64,000 nt of DNA from Kitasatospora sp. NBC_01250 (GCF_036226465.1 NZ_CP108476.1:1302001-1366000); one strand, 5' to 3'; positions 1 to 9,136 are shown, counted from the first letter of the stretch. Numbers and translations: made by a program. The notes: generated from the sequence alone by a model not told the origin.

Positions 1-728
1 TCCACCGGCAGCGTCACCCCGGTGATCCAGGAGGCGTCCGCCGAGGCCAGGAAGGTCACGGCCGCCGCGATGTCCTCGGGCCGGCCGACGCGTCCCAGCG
101 GGTACTGGGTCGCGGCGCGTTGCAGCACCCCGGGGCGGTCGTCCCAGACGCTGGTGCCGACGGTGCCGGGCTCGACCAGGTTGACCCGCACCCGGCGCGG
201 CGCGCAGTCCACCGCGAGCGTGCGGGTCAGCGAGGCGAGCGCGGCCTTGGCGGCGCTGTAGGCGTGCACCCCGAACCAGCGCTCGGCGTTCACCGAGCCG
301 ATGTTGACGATCGCGCCGCGCCCGCCGGCCGCCACCAGGCTGGGCAGCGCGGCCCGCACACAGCGGTAGGCGCCGTGCAGGGTGATCTCGAAGTCCTGGT
401 ACCAGGGCGCGTCCTGGTGGTCCTCGAAGAGCTCCGGATCCGGGTGGCAGGCATAGGCGTTGTTGACCAGCACGTCCAGGCCGCCGAAGGCCCGCACGGC
501 CCGGTCCACCGCCGCCGTCACCGCCGCGCCGTCCCCGACGTCGCAGCCCGCCGCCTCGGCCGCGCCGCCGTCCTGCCGGATCGCCCGGGCCACCCGCTCG
601 GCCCGCGCCGGGTCGAGGTCCGTGACCAGCACCCCGGCACCCTGCGCGGCGAAGCGCCGGGCGATCGCCGCGCCGATGCCCTGCCCGGCGCCGGTGACCA
701 GCACGCCATAACCGTCGAATCCCGCCAT
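1..728 (-). CDS. SDR family oxidoreductase (C-terminal end beyond window)
   Basis: Classical short-chain dehydrogenase/reductase. Read on the minus strand from ATG at 728 it shows the Rossmann motif TGAGQGIG at residues 12-19, the structural VNNA near residue 90, the catalytic Ser in IGS (about 145) and YSAAK (Tyr157, Lys161), so the N-S-Y-K tetrad is intact. About 243 residues are visible; only the last few are missing off the left edge. It lies 131 bp downstream of the sigma factor gene on the same strand. The substrate cannot be inferred; the family reduces or oxidises alcohols and ketones with NAD(P)H. Confidence 0.9.
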   Translation of the reverse strand, partial: MAGFDGYGVLVTGAGQGIGAAIARRFAAQGAGVLVTDLDPARAERVARAIRQDGGAAEAAGCDVGDGAAVTAAVDRAVRAFGGLDVLVNNAYACHPDPELFEDHQDAPWYQDFEITLHGAYRCVRAALPSLVAAGGRGAIVNIGSVNAERWFGVHAYSAAKAALASLTRTLAVDCAPRRVRVNLVEPGTVGTSVWDDRPGVLQRAATQYPLGRVGRPEDIAAAVTFLASADASWITGVTLPV

Positions 729-859
729 GGCGCAACGATAGGCGCAACCGTGCCACCAGCACCACGAGTTGCACCGAACCCGGGCACCGAACCCCGAACG
801 GGGAACGGACGCGGCCGAGCCACCGGCGAGCGGCGGCCCGGCCCCCGGCGAGCGGCGGC

Positions 860-1783
860 TCAGCTCTCGGCGAGCAGCGCGGTGCGCAGCCGGGCCAGGA
901 TCCGGTTGAGCAGCCGCGACACGTGCATCTGCGAGATGCCCAGCTCGCGCCCGATCTCGGCCTGGGTGAGCTCGGTGCCGAAGCGCAGCGACAGGATGGT
1001 GCGGTCGCGCTCGGGCAGCGCGGCGATCAGCGGCTTGAGCGCCTCCAGGCAGAGCACCGTCTCGAAGGCCCGCTCCTCCACGGCCAGCCGCTCGCCCAGC
1101 GGGCAGCCGTCCACCGACCCGTCGGCACCGGCCGGCGCGTCCAGCGAGCTGGTGCTCTGCGCCTGGGAGGCGGTCAGGCCCTCCCGCACCTCCTCCTCCG
1201 TCAGATCGAGATGGGCGGCCAGCTCGGCCGCGGTCGGCACCCGGTCCAGCAGCTGCTCCATCGCGTCCGAGGCCTTGGCCAGCGTCAGCCGCAGCTCCTG
1301 CAGCCGGCGCGGCACGTGCACCATCCAGCCGGTGTCCCGGAAGAAGCGCTTCATCTCGCCGCTGATGGTGGGCAGCGCGAAGGTGGAGAACTCCACCTCG
1401 TACGCCGGGTCGAAGCGGTCGATCGCCTTGATCAGGCCGATCGTGCCGACCTGCAGGATGTCGGCCACCGGCTCCCTGCGGTGGGAGAACCGGCCGGCCG
1501 CGAACCTGACCAGCGCCATGTTCAGCTCGATCAGGGTGCCGCGCACGTAGGAGTACTCGGCGGTGCCCTCCTCCGCCGCGCGCAGCCGGTCGAAGAGCAC
1601 CTTCGACAGCGCCCGCGCGTCGGCCGGGCAGACCCGCGCCAGGTCTTCGGTGTCGATCCCGAGGTCGGCCGCGAGCCTGCTCAGGTCCGCCGGGCCGGTC
1701 ACGGACGCCGCGGGCGCGGGGTCGCTCGGCCGGGCGCCCTCGCGCTGGGCAGTGGTCGAAGGGCCGGACACGATGGTCGGCAT
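860..1783 (-). CDS. RNA polymerase sigma factor, SigB/SigF/SigG subfamily
   Basis: Alternative sigma-70 factor of 307 aa. Region 2 (about residues 80-150, with DILQVGTIGLIKAIDRFD and EFSTFALPTISGEMKR), region 3 (about 155-230) and region 4 with a helix-turn-helix (TQAEIGRELGISQMHVSRLL, about 270-290) are all present, as in stress and sporulation sigma factors controlled by partner switching. ATG at 1783 is chosen because AGGAGAGAGAG lies just upstream; an upstream in-frame extension to 1918 lacks such a site. It is divergent from a STAS antagonist and a HATPase kinase, the usual regulators of this class, so these probably act on it. Confidence 0.93.
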   Translation of the reverse strand: MPTIVSGPSTTAQREGARPSDPAPAASVTGPADLSRLAADLGIDTEDLARVCPADARALSKVLFDRLRAAEEGTAEYSYVRGTLIELNMALVRFAAGRFSHRREPVADILQVGTIGLIKAIDRFDPAYEVEFSTFALPTISGEMKRFFRDTGWMVHVPRRLQELRLTLAKASDAMEQLLDRVPTAAELAAHLDLTEEEVREGLTASQAQSTSSLDAPAGADGSVDGCPLGERLAVEERAFETVLCLEALKPLIAALPERDRTILSLRFGTELTQAEIGRELGISQMHVSRLLNRILARLRTALLAES

Positions 1784-2070
1784 GCTCTCTCTCCTCTGCT
1801 GGAAGTCGCTCGCTGCTGGCAACAGGGGGTCGGGTGCCCCGGTTCGGCGAGGCCAGACCTCATTGCTCCGAACTTCTCCGATGTTCCACCAATACGACAC
1901 ACTTCCCTCACATCCCACCCGAGGACTTCACGGAGCAGGCGCCTGGCTCGCCGACCGGGCTACTGTTGCCTACCCCGTGCGGGACCACACCCGTATGGTC
2001 TAAAGCAGTGCGTCGCGCGGCCGGCTCCAGCACGGCGGTGGCCCCGGCGAAGGCCCGACGAAGGAGCACC

Positions 2071-2469
2071 ATGCGCAACAGCGTCCCCGCCCAGGGCGGG
2101 GCCGGCACACCGCCCCACGGGCGGCAGCCGGCAGCACGGCTCACCGCCGAGGTGCGGGCCACGGACGGCGCCGTGGTCGTCGCCCCGGTCGGCGAGCTCG
2201 ACTTCGACAGCGCCGGCCTGCTGCACGAGCGGCTGCGCGAGGCCATCGGTGCCGCGACCGAACGCGTGGTGGTGGACTGCCACGGCCTGTCCTTCTGCGA
2301 CTCCACCGGCCTGAACCTCCTGCTCACCACCCGCATCGAGGCCCAGCAGGCCAACCTCACCCTGGTCCTGGCCGACCTGCAGGCCACCGTCGCCCGGGTC
2401 TTCGAGCTCACCGGCACCGACGCGGTCTTCGACATCCGCCCCGACGTCCCCGCGGCCGTCCGCGGATGA
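2071..2469 (+). CDS. Anti-sigma factor antagonist, STAS domain
   Basis: A 132-aa RsbV/SpoIIAA/BldG-type protein. After a 20-residue basic, Pro/Gly-rich tail comes one STAS domain: GELDFDSAG strand-turn, then FCDSTGLNLLL with the phosphorylatable Ser at about residue 78. In the family the unphosphorylated form binds the anti-sigma kinase and frees the sigma factor. AAGGAG precedes the ATG at 2071. The gene is divergent from the sigma factor (288 bp between starts) and 130 bp upstream of the HATPase gene. Confidence 0.92.
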   Translation: MRNSVPAQGGAGTPPHGRQPAARLTAEVRATDGAVVVAPVGELDFDSAGLLHERLREAIGAATERVVVDCHGLSFCDSTGLNLLLTTRIEAQQANLTLVLADLQATVARVFELTGTDAVFDIRPDVPAAVRG

Positions 2470-2599
2470 CCGTCCGCCGGCCGTGCCGCCACGCTCGCAC
2501 CGGGCACCGGAGCACCAGGTGTCCGGTGAGTTCCAGCGGGCACACGAGACAGCGAGTGTCGACCACCGCCACTTCACCAGGCCGCCGAAGTGAGGACAG

Positions 2600-3088
2600 A
2601 TGAGCGCCAGTGAGTTCCGGACCAGCGACCGGACCGCGCCGCCCGGTCTGCCCACGCTGCCCGGCCTGCCCGCCTCCGGGCAGATCCGCCGGCTGACCCT
2701 GGCCGGTACCCAGGGCACGGTCGGGCGGTGCCGCGACCACACCCGCCAGGCCCTGAACGACTGGGGGCTGCTGCCCACCGAGGACCCGGACCAGCAGGCC
2801 AGAGCGGACGACCTGCTGCTGGTGGTCTCCGAACTGGTCACCAACGCCTGCCAGCACACCGGCGGCGCGGACCAGCTGGTGCTGCGCGCGAGCGCCCGCA
2901 CCATCCACATCGAGGTCTTCGACGCGGTCGCCGCCCCACCGGTCCCCCGCCTGCCGCACACCCCCGGGCGGCCCGGCGGCCACGGGCTGCACACGGTCGC
3001 CCTGCTCGCCAGCCGCTGGGGCCACACCCCGCGCACCGACGGGCCCGGCAAGGCGGTCTGGGCCGAGATCGACCTGCCGGCCGGCTGA
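2600..3088 (+). CDS. ATP-binding anti-sigma-like serine kinase (HATPase_c_2)
   Basis: A 162-aa RsbW-like protein of the GHKL fold. The N box ELVTNACQHT is at about residues 78-87 and the glycine-rich lid GGHGL at 126-130, followed by the C-terminal GKAVWAEI strand. The G1 box is degenerate (FDAV instead of the usual DxG), which is common in the large streptomycete set of these proteins. Next to a STAS antagonist and a SigF-type sigma factor it is the probable anti-sigma factor; whether it phosphorylates the STAS Ser is inferred. Its TGA lies inside the terminator stem at 3084-3149. Confidence 0.85.
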   Translation: MSASEFRTSDRTAPPGLPTLPGLPASGQIRRLTLAGTQGTVGRCRDHTRQALNDWGLLPTEDPDQQARADDLLLVVSELVTNACQHTGGADQLVLRASARTIHIEVFDAVAAPPVPRLPHTPGRPGGHGLHTVALLASRWGHTPRTDGPGKAVWAEIDLPAG

Positions 3089-3149
3089 GGGCTGCCGGCG
3101 GGCAGGCGCTTCCCGCGCGCGCCGCGCCTGCCCGTCGGCAGCCCTCAGC
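3084..3149. terminator. Bidirectional terminator overlapping two stop codons
   Basis: An inverted repeat with 26-bp arms (3084-3109 and 3124-3149, one mismatch) and a 14-nt loop lies between convergent genes. The TGA of the HATPase gene (3086-3088) and the stop of the opposing DUF218 gene (3145-3147) are both inside the stem. Confidence 0.85.
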
Positions 3150-4149
3150 GGTGCCAGCCGGCACTCGTGCCCAGCAGCACGAGCAGCGCGCAGACCCCCA
3201 GGTTGGTCACGGGGTGGCCGACCAGGACGGCGACGAACTCGCGCAGCGTCGCGCTCGGCCAGTAGTACGGCGCGGTCGGCGCGCCGAGCACCTGGCCCCG
3301 CACCCCGGCGCGGCGGGTGATCACCGCCGCGCGCAGCACGTGGAAGCTGCTGGTGACGACGGCACAGCGGTAGCCGGGCCGCTCGGCCTCCATCAGGGCC
3401 CGGCTGAACTCCAGGTTCTGCTCGGTGCTGACCGAACGGCCCTCGCGCCTGATCCGCTCGGCGGGCAGCCCGCGACCGATCAGGTAGTCGGCCATCGCGT
3501 CGGCCTCGGAGCGGGACTCGTCGGAGCCCTTGCCGCCGGAGACCAGCAGCAGCGGCGCCGAGCCGCGCCCCGCCTGTGCCTGGTAGAGGGCGAGCCCGCG
3601 CTCCAGCCGGGCCGCGAGCAGCGGCGGCACCCGCGAGCCGTCGACCAGCCCGGCGCCCAGCACCACCACGAAGTCCACCGGGCGCCGGCGGATCAGGCGG
3701 CTGTAGAGGAGCGCGTAGCCGACGAAGCAGAGCAGCAGGAAACCGAAGTAGCCGGCGAGCAGGAGCAGCACCACCGCCAGCATCCGCAGCGGACGGCTGT
3801 CCAGGTGCACGGCGGCCAGCAGCAGGCCCAGCAGCGCGAAGATGCCCAGGCCCGCCAGCCCGGAGAGCAGGTTGGGCAGCCGGCCGCCCTCCCGGCGGAC
3901 CATGGTGACCCCGTTGGCCACCAGCAGGATCGCGGTCGCCAGCACGCTGAGCCCGACCAGCGTGGGCAGCACCGCCAGCACCACGTGCGCCGCCCGGAGC
4001 GGGAACCGGCTCAGCTCGCCGAGCAGGCCCAGCGCCAGGCAGCACAGGGCCAGGCCGAGCAGCACGCCGTTGCCGAACCGCCTGCGGTCTCGGCGGGTCC
4101 GGACGACGAACGCGGCGCCCAGCAGGGCGGCCAGCAGATAGGCGAGCAT
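3145..4149 (-). CDS. YdcF/SanA-type DUF218 membrane protein
   Basis: A 334-aa membrane protein. The N-terminal half carries about five hydrophobic helices; the C-terminal half is a DUF218 domain (DFVVVLGAGLVDGSRVPPLL, then SGGKGSDESRSEADAM, EGRSVSTEQNLEFS and TSSFHVLRAA), ending in one more hydrophobic helix. ElyC, SanA and YdcF relatives affect envelope integrity and lipid-carrier use; the exact reaction is not established. The ATG at 4149 opens directly into the first helix. It converges on the HATPase gene. Confidence 0.87.
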   Translation of the reverse strand: MLAYLLAALLGAAFVVRTRRDRRRFGNGVLLGLALCCLALGLLGELSRFPLRAAHVVLAVLPTLVGLSVLATAILLVANGVTMVRREGGRLPNLLSGLAGLGIFALLGLLLAAVHLDSRPLRMLAVVLLLLAGYFGFLLLCFVGYALLYSRLIRRRPVDFVVVLGAGLVDGSRVPPLLAARLERGLALYQAQAGRGSAPLLLVSGGKGSDESRSEADAMADYLIGRGLPAERIRREGRSVSTEQNLEFSRALMEAERPGYRCAVVTSSFHVLRAAVITRRAGVRGQVLGAPTAPYYWPSATLREFVAVLVGHPVTNLGVCALLVLLGTSAGWHR

Positions 4150-4375
4150 GGCAAGGATCCTAGGGAACGAGCCCGGCGCAGCAACGGCTCTGTTCCGAAA
4201 CCGGCTCGGTCCTGGGACGAGATCCCGACCTCCGCCGCCCGCCCGTGACGCCGCCCGGATGCACGCCGGGGGGCAGCGGCAGCGCCTCGCGACACGCCCG
4301 GCATGGAGCGCGTGATTCCGGGCAGACGCGACTCTGGAGACAACACGAACCACCGTTCGCCGCAGGAGGCCGGGC

Positions 4376-4804
4376 ATGCCAGAGACCGTGGAGTTCCTCA
4401 CCTCGGGGGAGCTGACCGGCCCACTTCCACGCCGCCTGCGGGTCGTCCTGCGCTACCGGGCCGACGACCCGTACGCCGTCCACCTCTGTTTCCCGAGCGG
4501 CGCCCGGTTCGACGAGGAGCCGGGCGCGGGCAGCGGCCTGTCCTGGACGGTGGGCCGGGAGCTGCTGGCGGAGGGCAGCCACACCCCGGCGGGGCTCGGG
4601 GACCTGCGGTTGCGGCCGCTGCCGTCGGCGGGCACCGTGCGCCTGACCTTCCACTCGGCGGAGGGCTTCGCGGCCTTCCACCTGGAGGCGTCCGACCTGC
4701 AGGACTTCCTGGCAGCGAGCTACCGGCTGGTGCCGCCGGGCACCGAGAGCGAGCGGCTGTGCTGGCCCGAAACGGCCGAGGAGTTCGCCAACCGCCTGTT
4801 CTGA
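4376..4804 (+). CDS. SsgA-like sporulation and cell-division protein (SALP)
   Basis: A 142-aa protein of the SsgA/SsgB family, confined to morphologically complex actinobacteria. It has the family's beta-rich layout: RVVLRYRADDPYAVHLCF, WTVGRELLAEG, GDLRLRP, VRLTFHSAEGFAAFHLEASDLQDFL. Family members localise division proteins or control septum formation during sporulation. GCAGGAGG precedes the ATG at 4376. It is monocistronic or heads a short unit with the PRC-barrel gene 87 bp downstream. Which SALP it is (SsgB to SsgG) cannot be told here. Confidence 0.92.
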   Translation: MPETVEFLTSGELTGPLPRRLRVVLRYRADDPYAVHLCFPSGARFDEEPGAGSGLSWTVGRELLAEGSHTPAGLGDLRLRPLPSAGTVRLTFHSAEGFAAFHLEASDLQDFLAASYRLVPPGTESERLCWPETAEEFANRLF

Positions 4805-4891
4805 ACCGGTCTCCGCAGGAGCCCGGGTGGACGCGCCGCTCCGGCGGACCCGCGAGACCATGGAATGCGATACGCGCGAGGAGGTCGAGCA

Positions 4892-5248
4892 GTGTTCGAG
4901 CCCGAGGACATCAGAGAGTGGCGCGGCCACGACGTGGTCGACGTCGAGGGCCGCCGGATCGGCCAGCTGGAGGCCGTCTACGTGGACACCCTCAGCGACC
5001 AGCCCGCCTTCGCCACCGTCGTGGTCGGCATGCCGACCCGGCGACGGCTGACCTTCGTGCCGCTGGCCGGCGCGAGCGTGGGGCCGGGCTACCTGAAGGT
5101 CCGCTACCCGCGTGACCAGGTCAAGGACGCGCCGTCAATCGGCACCGACGACGTGCTGCCGGCCGAGGACGAGGCGGCGGTCTTCGCCCACTACGAGCTG
5201 GCCTACGACACCGCCCCGGGCGGTGCGCGACGGCTGGGCCGTCCCTGA
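4892..5248 (+). CDS. PRC-barrel domain protein
   Basis: A 118-aa single-domain PRC-barrel protein: IREWRGHDVVDVEGRRIGQL, then FATVVVGMPTRRRLTFVPL, and an acidic C-terminal segment. PRC-barrels occur in RimM and photosynthetic reaction centres and here probably make a small binding module. GTG at 4892 is preferred over the in-frame ATG at 4865 because GAGGAGG lies 8 nt in front of it and conservation begins there. Similar small proteins are common in Streptomyces; no specific role is known. Confidence 0.82.
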   Translation: MFEPEDIREWRGHDVVDVEGRRIGQLEAVYVDTLSDQPAFATVVVGMPTRRRLTFVPLAGASVGPGYLKVRYPRDQVKDAPSIGTDDVLPAEDEAAVFAHYELAYDTAPGGARRLGRP

Positions 5249-5267
5249 CTCCCTGGCTGACGCCCGC

Positions 5268-5849
5268 TCAGGCGTGCAGCCAGGCGAAGGTCTCCCGGTA
5301 GAAGGCGGCCACCGGCTCCGGCCGGTCGTCGCCGTAGAGGTCGTCCGCGATCCGGTAGCCGCGGCGGCCGAGCAGGTGGCCGAGCAGCCGGTAGGCGGGC
5401 CGCAGCCCGCTCAGCTCCGCCGGGTCCACCACCAGCCGGGCGCCGGGGTGGCTGGGCAGCAGCGTGTCCCGCTCGTAGACCGGGTCGAAGGACTCGACCA
5501 GCCACCGCCCCTCGTGCCGCGCCACGCGGTAGACCAGCCTGGCGTAGGAGGTGAGGTCCACCTCGACGCCGTCCAGCTCGGCCCGCAGCTCGATCGCCGC
5601 CGGCAGCTCCACCACCGCCCGCGCGCCGTGCACGTCGACGACCGGCGGGCCGAGGCGGTGGGCGGCCAGGTCGCCGCTCGCCACCATCTGCTCGGAGGCG
5701 GTGACGAAGTCCGCCGCACTGCCGCGGAACCAGCTCAGTCGCACCGTGGCCGTGGGCGCGAAGCAGGCGCGCATCTGCTCCCACCAGCCGCGGTCGCGCG
5801 CCTGGCGCTCGTGCAGGACCAGCTGGGTCACCTCGACGACGTCGTTCAT
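5268..5849 (-). CDS. SnoaL/NTF2-like protein
   Basis: A 193-aa protein resembling SnoaL-like polyketide-cyclase-fold proteins of the NTF2 superfamily: an N-terminal helix pair (QLVLHERQARDRGWWEQM), then FAPTATVRLSWF and beta strands running to a hydrophobic core. Such folds act as dehydratases, isomerases or ligand binders, and no catalytic residues can be assigned here. ATG at 5849 follows GAGAGGA; an upstream in-frame ATG at 5885 lacks a ribosome-binding site. It is convergent with the PRC-barrel gene and divergent from the MMPL gene. Confidence 0.8.
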   Translation of the reverse strand: MNDVVEVTQLVLHERQARDRGWWEQMRACFAPTATVRLSWFRGSAADFVTASEQMVASGDLAAHRLGPPVVDVHGARAVVELPAAIELRAELDGVEVDLTSYARLVYRVARHEGRWLVESFDPVYERDTLLPSHPGARLVVDPAELSGLRPAYRLLGHLLGRRGYRIADDLYGDDRPEPVAAFYRETFAWLHA

Positions 5850-6061
5850 GGGTGCGTCCTCTCTCCACTGTCTCGGTTCCGGCATTCTGTGGGACGGATC
5901 GGGGCCGCCGCGGCGTTCAACGCTGACCGGTGCCCAGTCCGCCCACCCGTCGGCCGATCGGCTCGCCGGGCGTGCGCCCGCCTGGCCGGCGCGCTTTGAT
6001 CAGGAGGTTGCGCCAGTCCGGCGCGACCGAGGCGCTCGGCAGCGGACGAGGTGGTCCCGGC

Positions 6062-8209
6062 ATGGCATCAGCGGTCGCCCGTCAAGGACGGATGGCTCGG
6101 CTCGGCCGCTTCTGCTACCGCCGCCGTCGGTTCGTGCTGCTGCTCTGGGTGGTCGGTACCGTCCTGCTGCTGCTCGTCGGCTTCGGTTTCAAGGCCCCCG
6201 CCGACAACAACTTCACCGGTGGGAGGTCGCCGTCCGCGCAGGCCCAGAACCTGATCAAGCTGCACTTCCCCGAGCGCCAGGGCAGCGGTCTGACGCTGGC
6301 GGTCCAGGCCCCGGCGGGCGTCGCGGCCCCGGCGGTGCGCGACCGGGTGGACGCCCTGCTGACCCAGCTGTCCGGCGCCCCGCACCTCACCACGGTGCAC
6401 TCGCCGTACAGCAGCCCGGGGCAGATCTCGGCGGACGGCACGATCGCCTTCGCGACGCTGCAGTCCGCCGTCACCCCGCTGCCGGCGAGCGAGGTCGGCC
6501 ACCTCGTCGACCAGGTGAAGGCGGCCGGCGGCACCGGCGTCACCTTCGCGCTCGGCGGCGCCGACGTGGTGGCGGCCGAGACTCCCTACGGCGGTGCGTC
6601 GGACGCGATCGGCGGCCTTGCCGCGATGGTGGTCATCCTCGTCGCGTTCGGCTCACTGCTGGCGACGGGTCTGACGATGCTCGCCGCGCTGTTCGGCATC
6701 GGCACCGGGCTGGCCCTCATCTTCCTGCTCGGCCACCTGTTCCCCGCGCCGTCGTTCAGTCCGATCGTCTCCACGCTGCTGGGCCTGGGCGTGGGCATCG
6801 ACTACGCGCTGTTCATCGTCACCCGCTACCGCGAGGGCCTGGCCGACGGGCTGACGCCCGAGGACGCGGTGGTGGTGGCGATCGCGCGGGCCGGACGCTC
6901 GGTGCTCTTCGCCGGGGCCACCGTGGTGATCGCGATGCTCGGGCTCTTCGTGGTGCAGCAGAAGCTGCTCAACGCCACCGCCGTGGCGGCCTCGGTCACG
7001 GTGCTGATGACGATGGTCGCCGCGATCACCCTGCTCCCCGCGCTGCTCGGCTTCGCCGGGCGCGGCATCGACCGGTTCAAGCTGCCCTACTTCGGGCGGA
7101 CCGGCTCGCGCAGCCCGATGGCCGAGCGGTGGGCCCGGGTGATCCAGCGCCGCCCGGTGACCGGCCTGGTGGCGGGCGCCGCGCTGATGATCGTGCTCGC
7201 CGTGCCCGCCTTCTCGATGCGGCTGAGCTTCGAGGACAACAGCACCGAGCCGCACGACACCAGCGGCTACGCCTCCTACCGGATCCTCAGCGAGGGCTTC
7301 GGGCCGGGCTTCGACGCGCCTTTCGTCATCGTCGCCGCGCTGCCCGCCGCGCCCCCGCCGGGCGCACCGGGCGGCGGCGCGCAGCTGGACCCGGTGGTCG
7401 CCGCCGTCGCCCGCACGCCCGGGGTCGCGGCGGTCACGCCCCCGCAGACCAGCCAGGACGGCATGGCCGCGCTCTTCATCGCCTACCCGACCACCGCCCA
7501 CCAGAACGCGGCCACCCCGAAGCTGCTCGACCGGCTGCGCGGCCAGGTGATCCCCGACGCCGTCCGGGGCACCGGGCTGGTGGTGCACATCGGCGGTCCC
7601 ACCGCGGGCGACACCGACTTCGCCGCCGAGGTGTCGGCCCGGCTGCCCTGGCTGATCGCGACCGTGATCGGGCTGGCGCTGGTCCTGCTGCTGGTGCTGG
7701 TCCGCTCGGTGGCGATCGCGCTGAAGGCGGCGGTGATGACGCTGCTGTCGGTGGGCGCGGCCTTCGGCGTGCTGGTCGCCATCGTCCAGTGGGGCTGGCT
7801 CGGCGGCCTGCTCGGGTTCCCGACCACGGCGCCCATCACGGCCTGGGTGCCGCTGTTCATCTTCCCGATCCTGTTCGGGCTCTCCACCGACTACGAGGTC
7901 TTCCTGGTCTCCCGGATCCGCGAGGAGTACGACGCCGGCGCGCCGACCAGGGAGGCGGTGGCCCAGGGCCTGGGCCGCACCGCCCGGGTGATCACCGCCG
8001 CCGCCGCGATCATGGTGACCGTCTTCCTCTCGGTGCTCGCCACACCCGACATCGCCGTCAAGGAGTTCGGCCTGGGTCTGGCGGTCGCGGTCTTCCTGGA
8101 CGCCACGGTGGTCCGGATGGTGCTGGTGCCCGCGATCATGGAGCTGCTGGGCAACCTCAACTGGTGGCTGCCCCGCCCGCTCGCCCGCCTGCTGCCGCAG
8201 ATCGCCTGA
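6062..8209 (+). CDS. MMPL family RND-type transporter
   Basis: A 715-aa inner-membrane protein with two MMPL repeats. After a basic N terminus comes TM1, an extracytoplasmic loop from about 45 to 180 and a block of five or six helices (including GLGVGIDYALFIVTRYREG with the proton-relay Asp). A second external loop and second helix block (FPILFGLSTDYEVFLVSRIREE) follow. Relatives export lipids or siderophores in mycobacteria and polyketides or lipids in streptomycetes. ATG at 6062 follows GAGGTGG. The substrate is unknown and no biosynthetic genes flank it. Confidence 0.92.
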   Translation: MASAVARQGRMARLGRFCYRRRRFVLLLWVVGTVLLLLVGFGFKAPADNNFTGGRSPSAQAQNLIKLHFPERQGSGLTLAVQAPAGVAAPAVRDRVDALLTQLSGAPHLTTVHSPYSSPGQISADGTIAFATLQSAVTPLPASEVGHLVDQVKAAGGTGVTFALGGADVVAAETPYGGASDAIGGLAAMVVILVAFGSLLATGLTMLAALFGIGTGLALIFLLGHLFPAPSFSPIVSTLLGLGVGIDYALFIVTRYREGLADGLTPEDAVVVAIARAGRSVLFAGATVVIAMLGLFVVQQKLLNATAVAASVTVLMTMVAAITLLPALLGFAGRGIDRFKLPYFGRTGSRSPMAERWARVIQRRPVTGLVAGAALMIVLAVPAFSMRLSFEDNSTEPHDTSGYASYRILSEGFGPGFDAPFVIVAALPAAPPPGAPGGGAQLDPVVAAVARTPGVAAVTPPQTSQDGMAALFIAYPTTAHQNAATPKLLDRLRGQVIPDAVRGTGLVVHIGGPTAGDTDFAAEVSARLPWLIATVIGLALVLLLVLVRSVAIALKAAVMTLLSVGAAFGVLVAIVQWGWLGGLLGFPTTAPITAWVPLFIFPILFGLSTDYEVFLVSRIREEYDAGAPTREAVAQGLGRTARVITAAAAIMVTVFLSVLATPDIAVKEFGLGLAVAVFLDATVVRMVLVPAIMELLGNLNWWLPRPLARLLPQIA

Positions 8210-8216
8210 CGATCCG

Positions 8217-8972
8217 TCAGTTCCGCATCATGGTGCCGACGATGCCGCCGAGGCCGACCCCCTCGGCACCGGCGGTGGCGGCGTCACGGGCCAGGTAGGG
8301 CTCCAGCGCGTGGGCCAGGTTGGACAGCGGCATGCTCTGCAGCCAGATCTGGCCCGGTCCGGTCAGTGCCACCAGGTGGTAGCCGTCGCCGCCGAAGATC
8401 TTGTTGGCGATGCCCGGCACCCGGGTGATGCTGAACTGCACCGACTCCTCGAACATCCCGACGTGCCCGGGGTGGACCAGCATCGTCTGGCCGGGCCCCA
8501 GGGTGTACTGGGTGAGCTCACCGGAGAGCTCCACCCAGGCCAGCCCCTGCCCCTGCAGGCGCTGGAGCACGAAGCCCTCGCCGCCCCACAGGCCGCCCCG
8601 GAAGGACTGCTGGAGGGCGACGGTGGGGCTGACCCCGGGGGTGCCGCAGACCCAGCCGTGCCGGTGCACCAGCATGGTGCGCCCCGGCGCGATGTCCACC
8701 GGCACGATGTGCCCCGGCACCTTGGCCGCGAAGGCCACCAGGGCCGGGCCGCCGTGCGCCTGGTACTGCGTCAGGAAGATGCCACCGCCGCCGACCGCGC
8801 GCTTGAGCGTGTTCATCAGGCCGCCGCGCCCGCCACCGGCGTTGGTGGTCTGCGACATCTGCATGTTCGCCGACATCCACGACAGCTCGCCGTGGGCGGA
8901 GACCAGGCTCTCGCCCGCCTCCAGTTCGACCTCCAGCACCGGCATGGTGCTGCCCTTGACTACCGCCCGCAT
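8217..8972 (-). CDS. AIM24 family protein
   Basis: A 251-aa all-beta protein of the AIM24 family (the tryptophan RNA-binding attenuator-like fold). It is built of repeated strand motifs: AGESLVSAHGELSWMSANM, PGRTMLVHRHGWVCGT, GGLWGGEGFVLQRLQGQGLAWVEL (quoted in part) and PGQTMLVHPGHVGMF. A glycine-rich linker (about 45-65) connects the first two strands. The function in bacteria is unknown; yeast AIM24 is mitochondrial. The ATG at 8972 follows GGGGAGGGG. It converges on the MMPL gene with only 7 bp between stops. Confidence 0.88.
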   Translation of the reverse strand: MRAVVKGSTMPVLEVELEAGESLVSAHGELSWMSANMQMSQTTNAGGGRGGLMNTLKRAVGGGGIFLTQYQAHGGPALVAFAAKVPGHIVPVDIAPGRTMLVHRHGWVCGTPGVSPTVALQQSFRGGLWGGEGFVLQRLQGQGLAWVELSGELTQYTLGPGQTMLVHPGHVGMFEESVQFSITRVPGIANKIFGGDGYHLVALTGPGQIWLQSMPLSNLAHALEPYLARDAATAGAEGVGLGGIVGTMMRN

Positions 8973-9112
8973 CCCGAGCCCCTCCCCCTGCCGGGCGGCG
9001 CTGCCGCCCGGCGTACCGCCGAAGGCGGTCCGACGCCACCTCGCCCCTGGACGCTACCGCCGCCGCCCGGGGCCGGCCAAGGCCGGGCGCACGGTTGGGA
9101 CGGGACCGGGAC

Positions 9113-9136
9113 CGGCCGGTGACACGCCACCGGCCG
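9113..9136. other. Stem-loop in the 351-bp gap before the MBL gene
   Basis: A perfect 9-bp inverted repeat (9113-9121 and 9128-9136) with a 6-nt loop lies in the 8973-9323 intergenic stretch between divergent genes. It has no T-run and sits about 190 bp upstream of the MBL start, so its role is unclear. I see nothing else distinctive in this gap. Confidence 0.35.

Noticed and set aside
8206..8220. A small inverted repeat CTGAC-GATCC-GTCAG between the MMPL and AIM24 stops
   Set aside because: Five-bp arms are too short to call a terminator with confidence.
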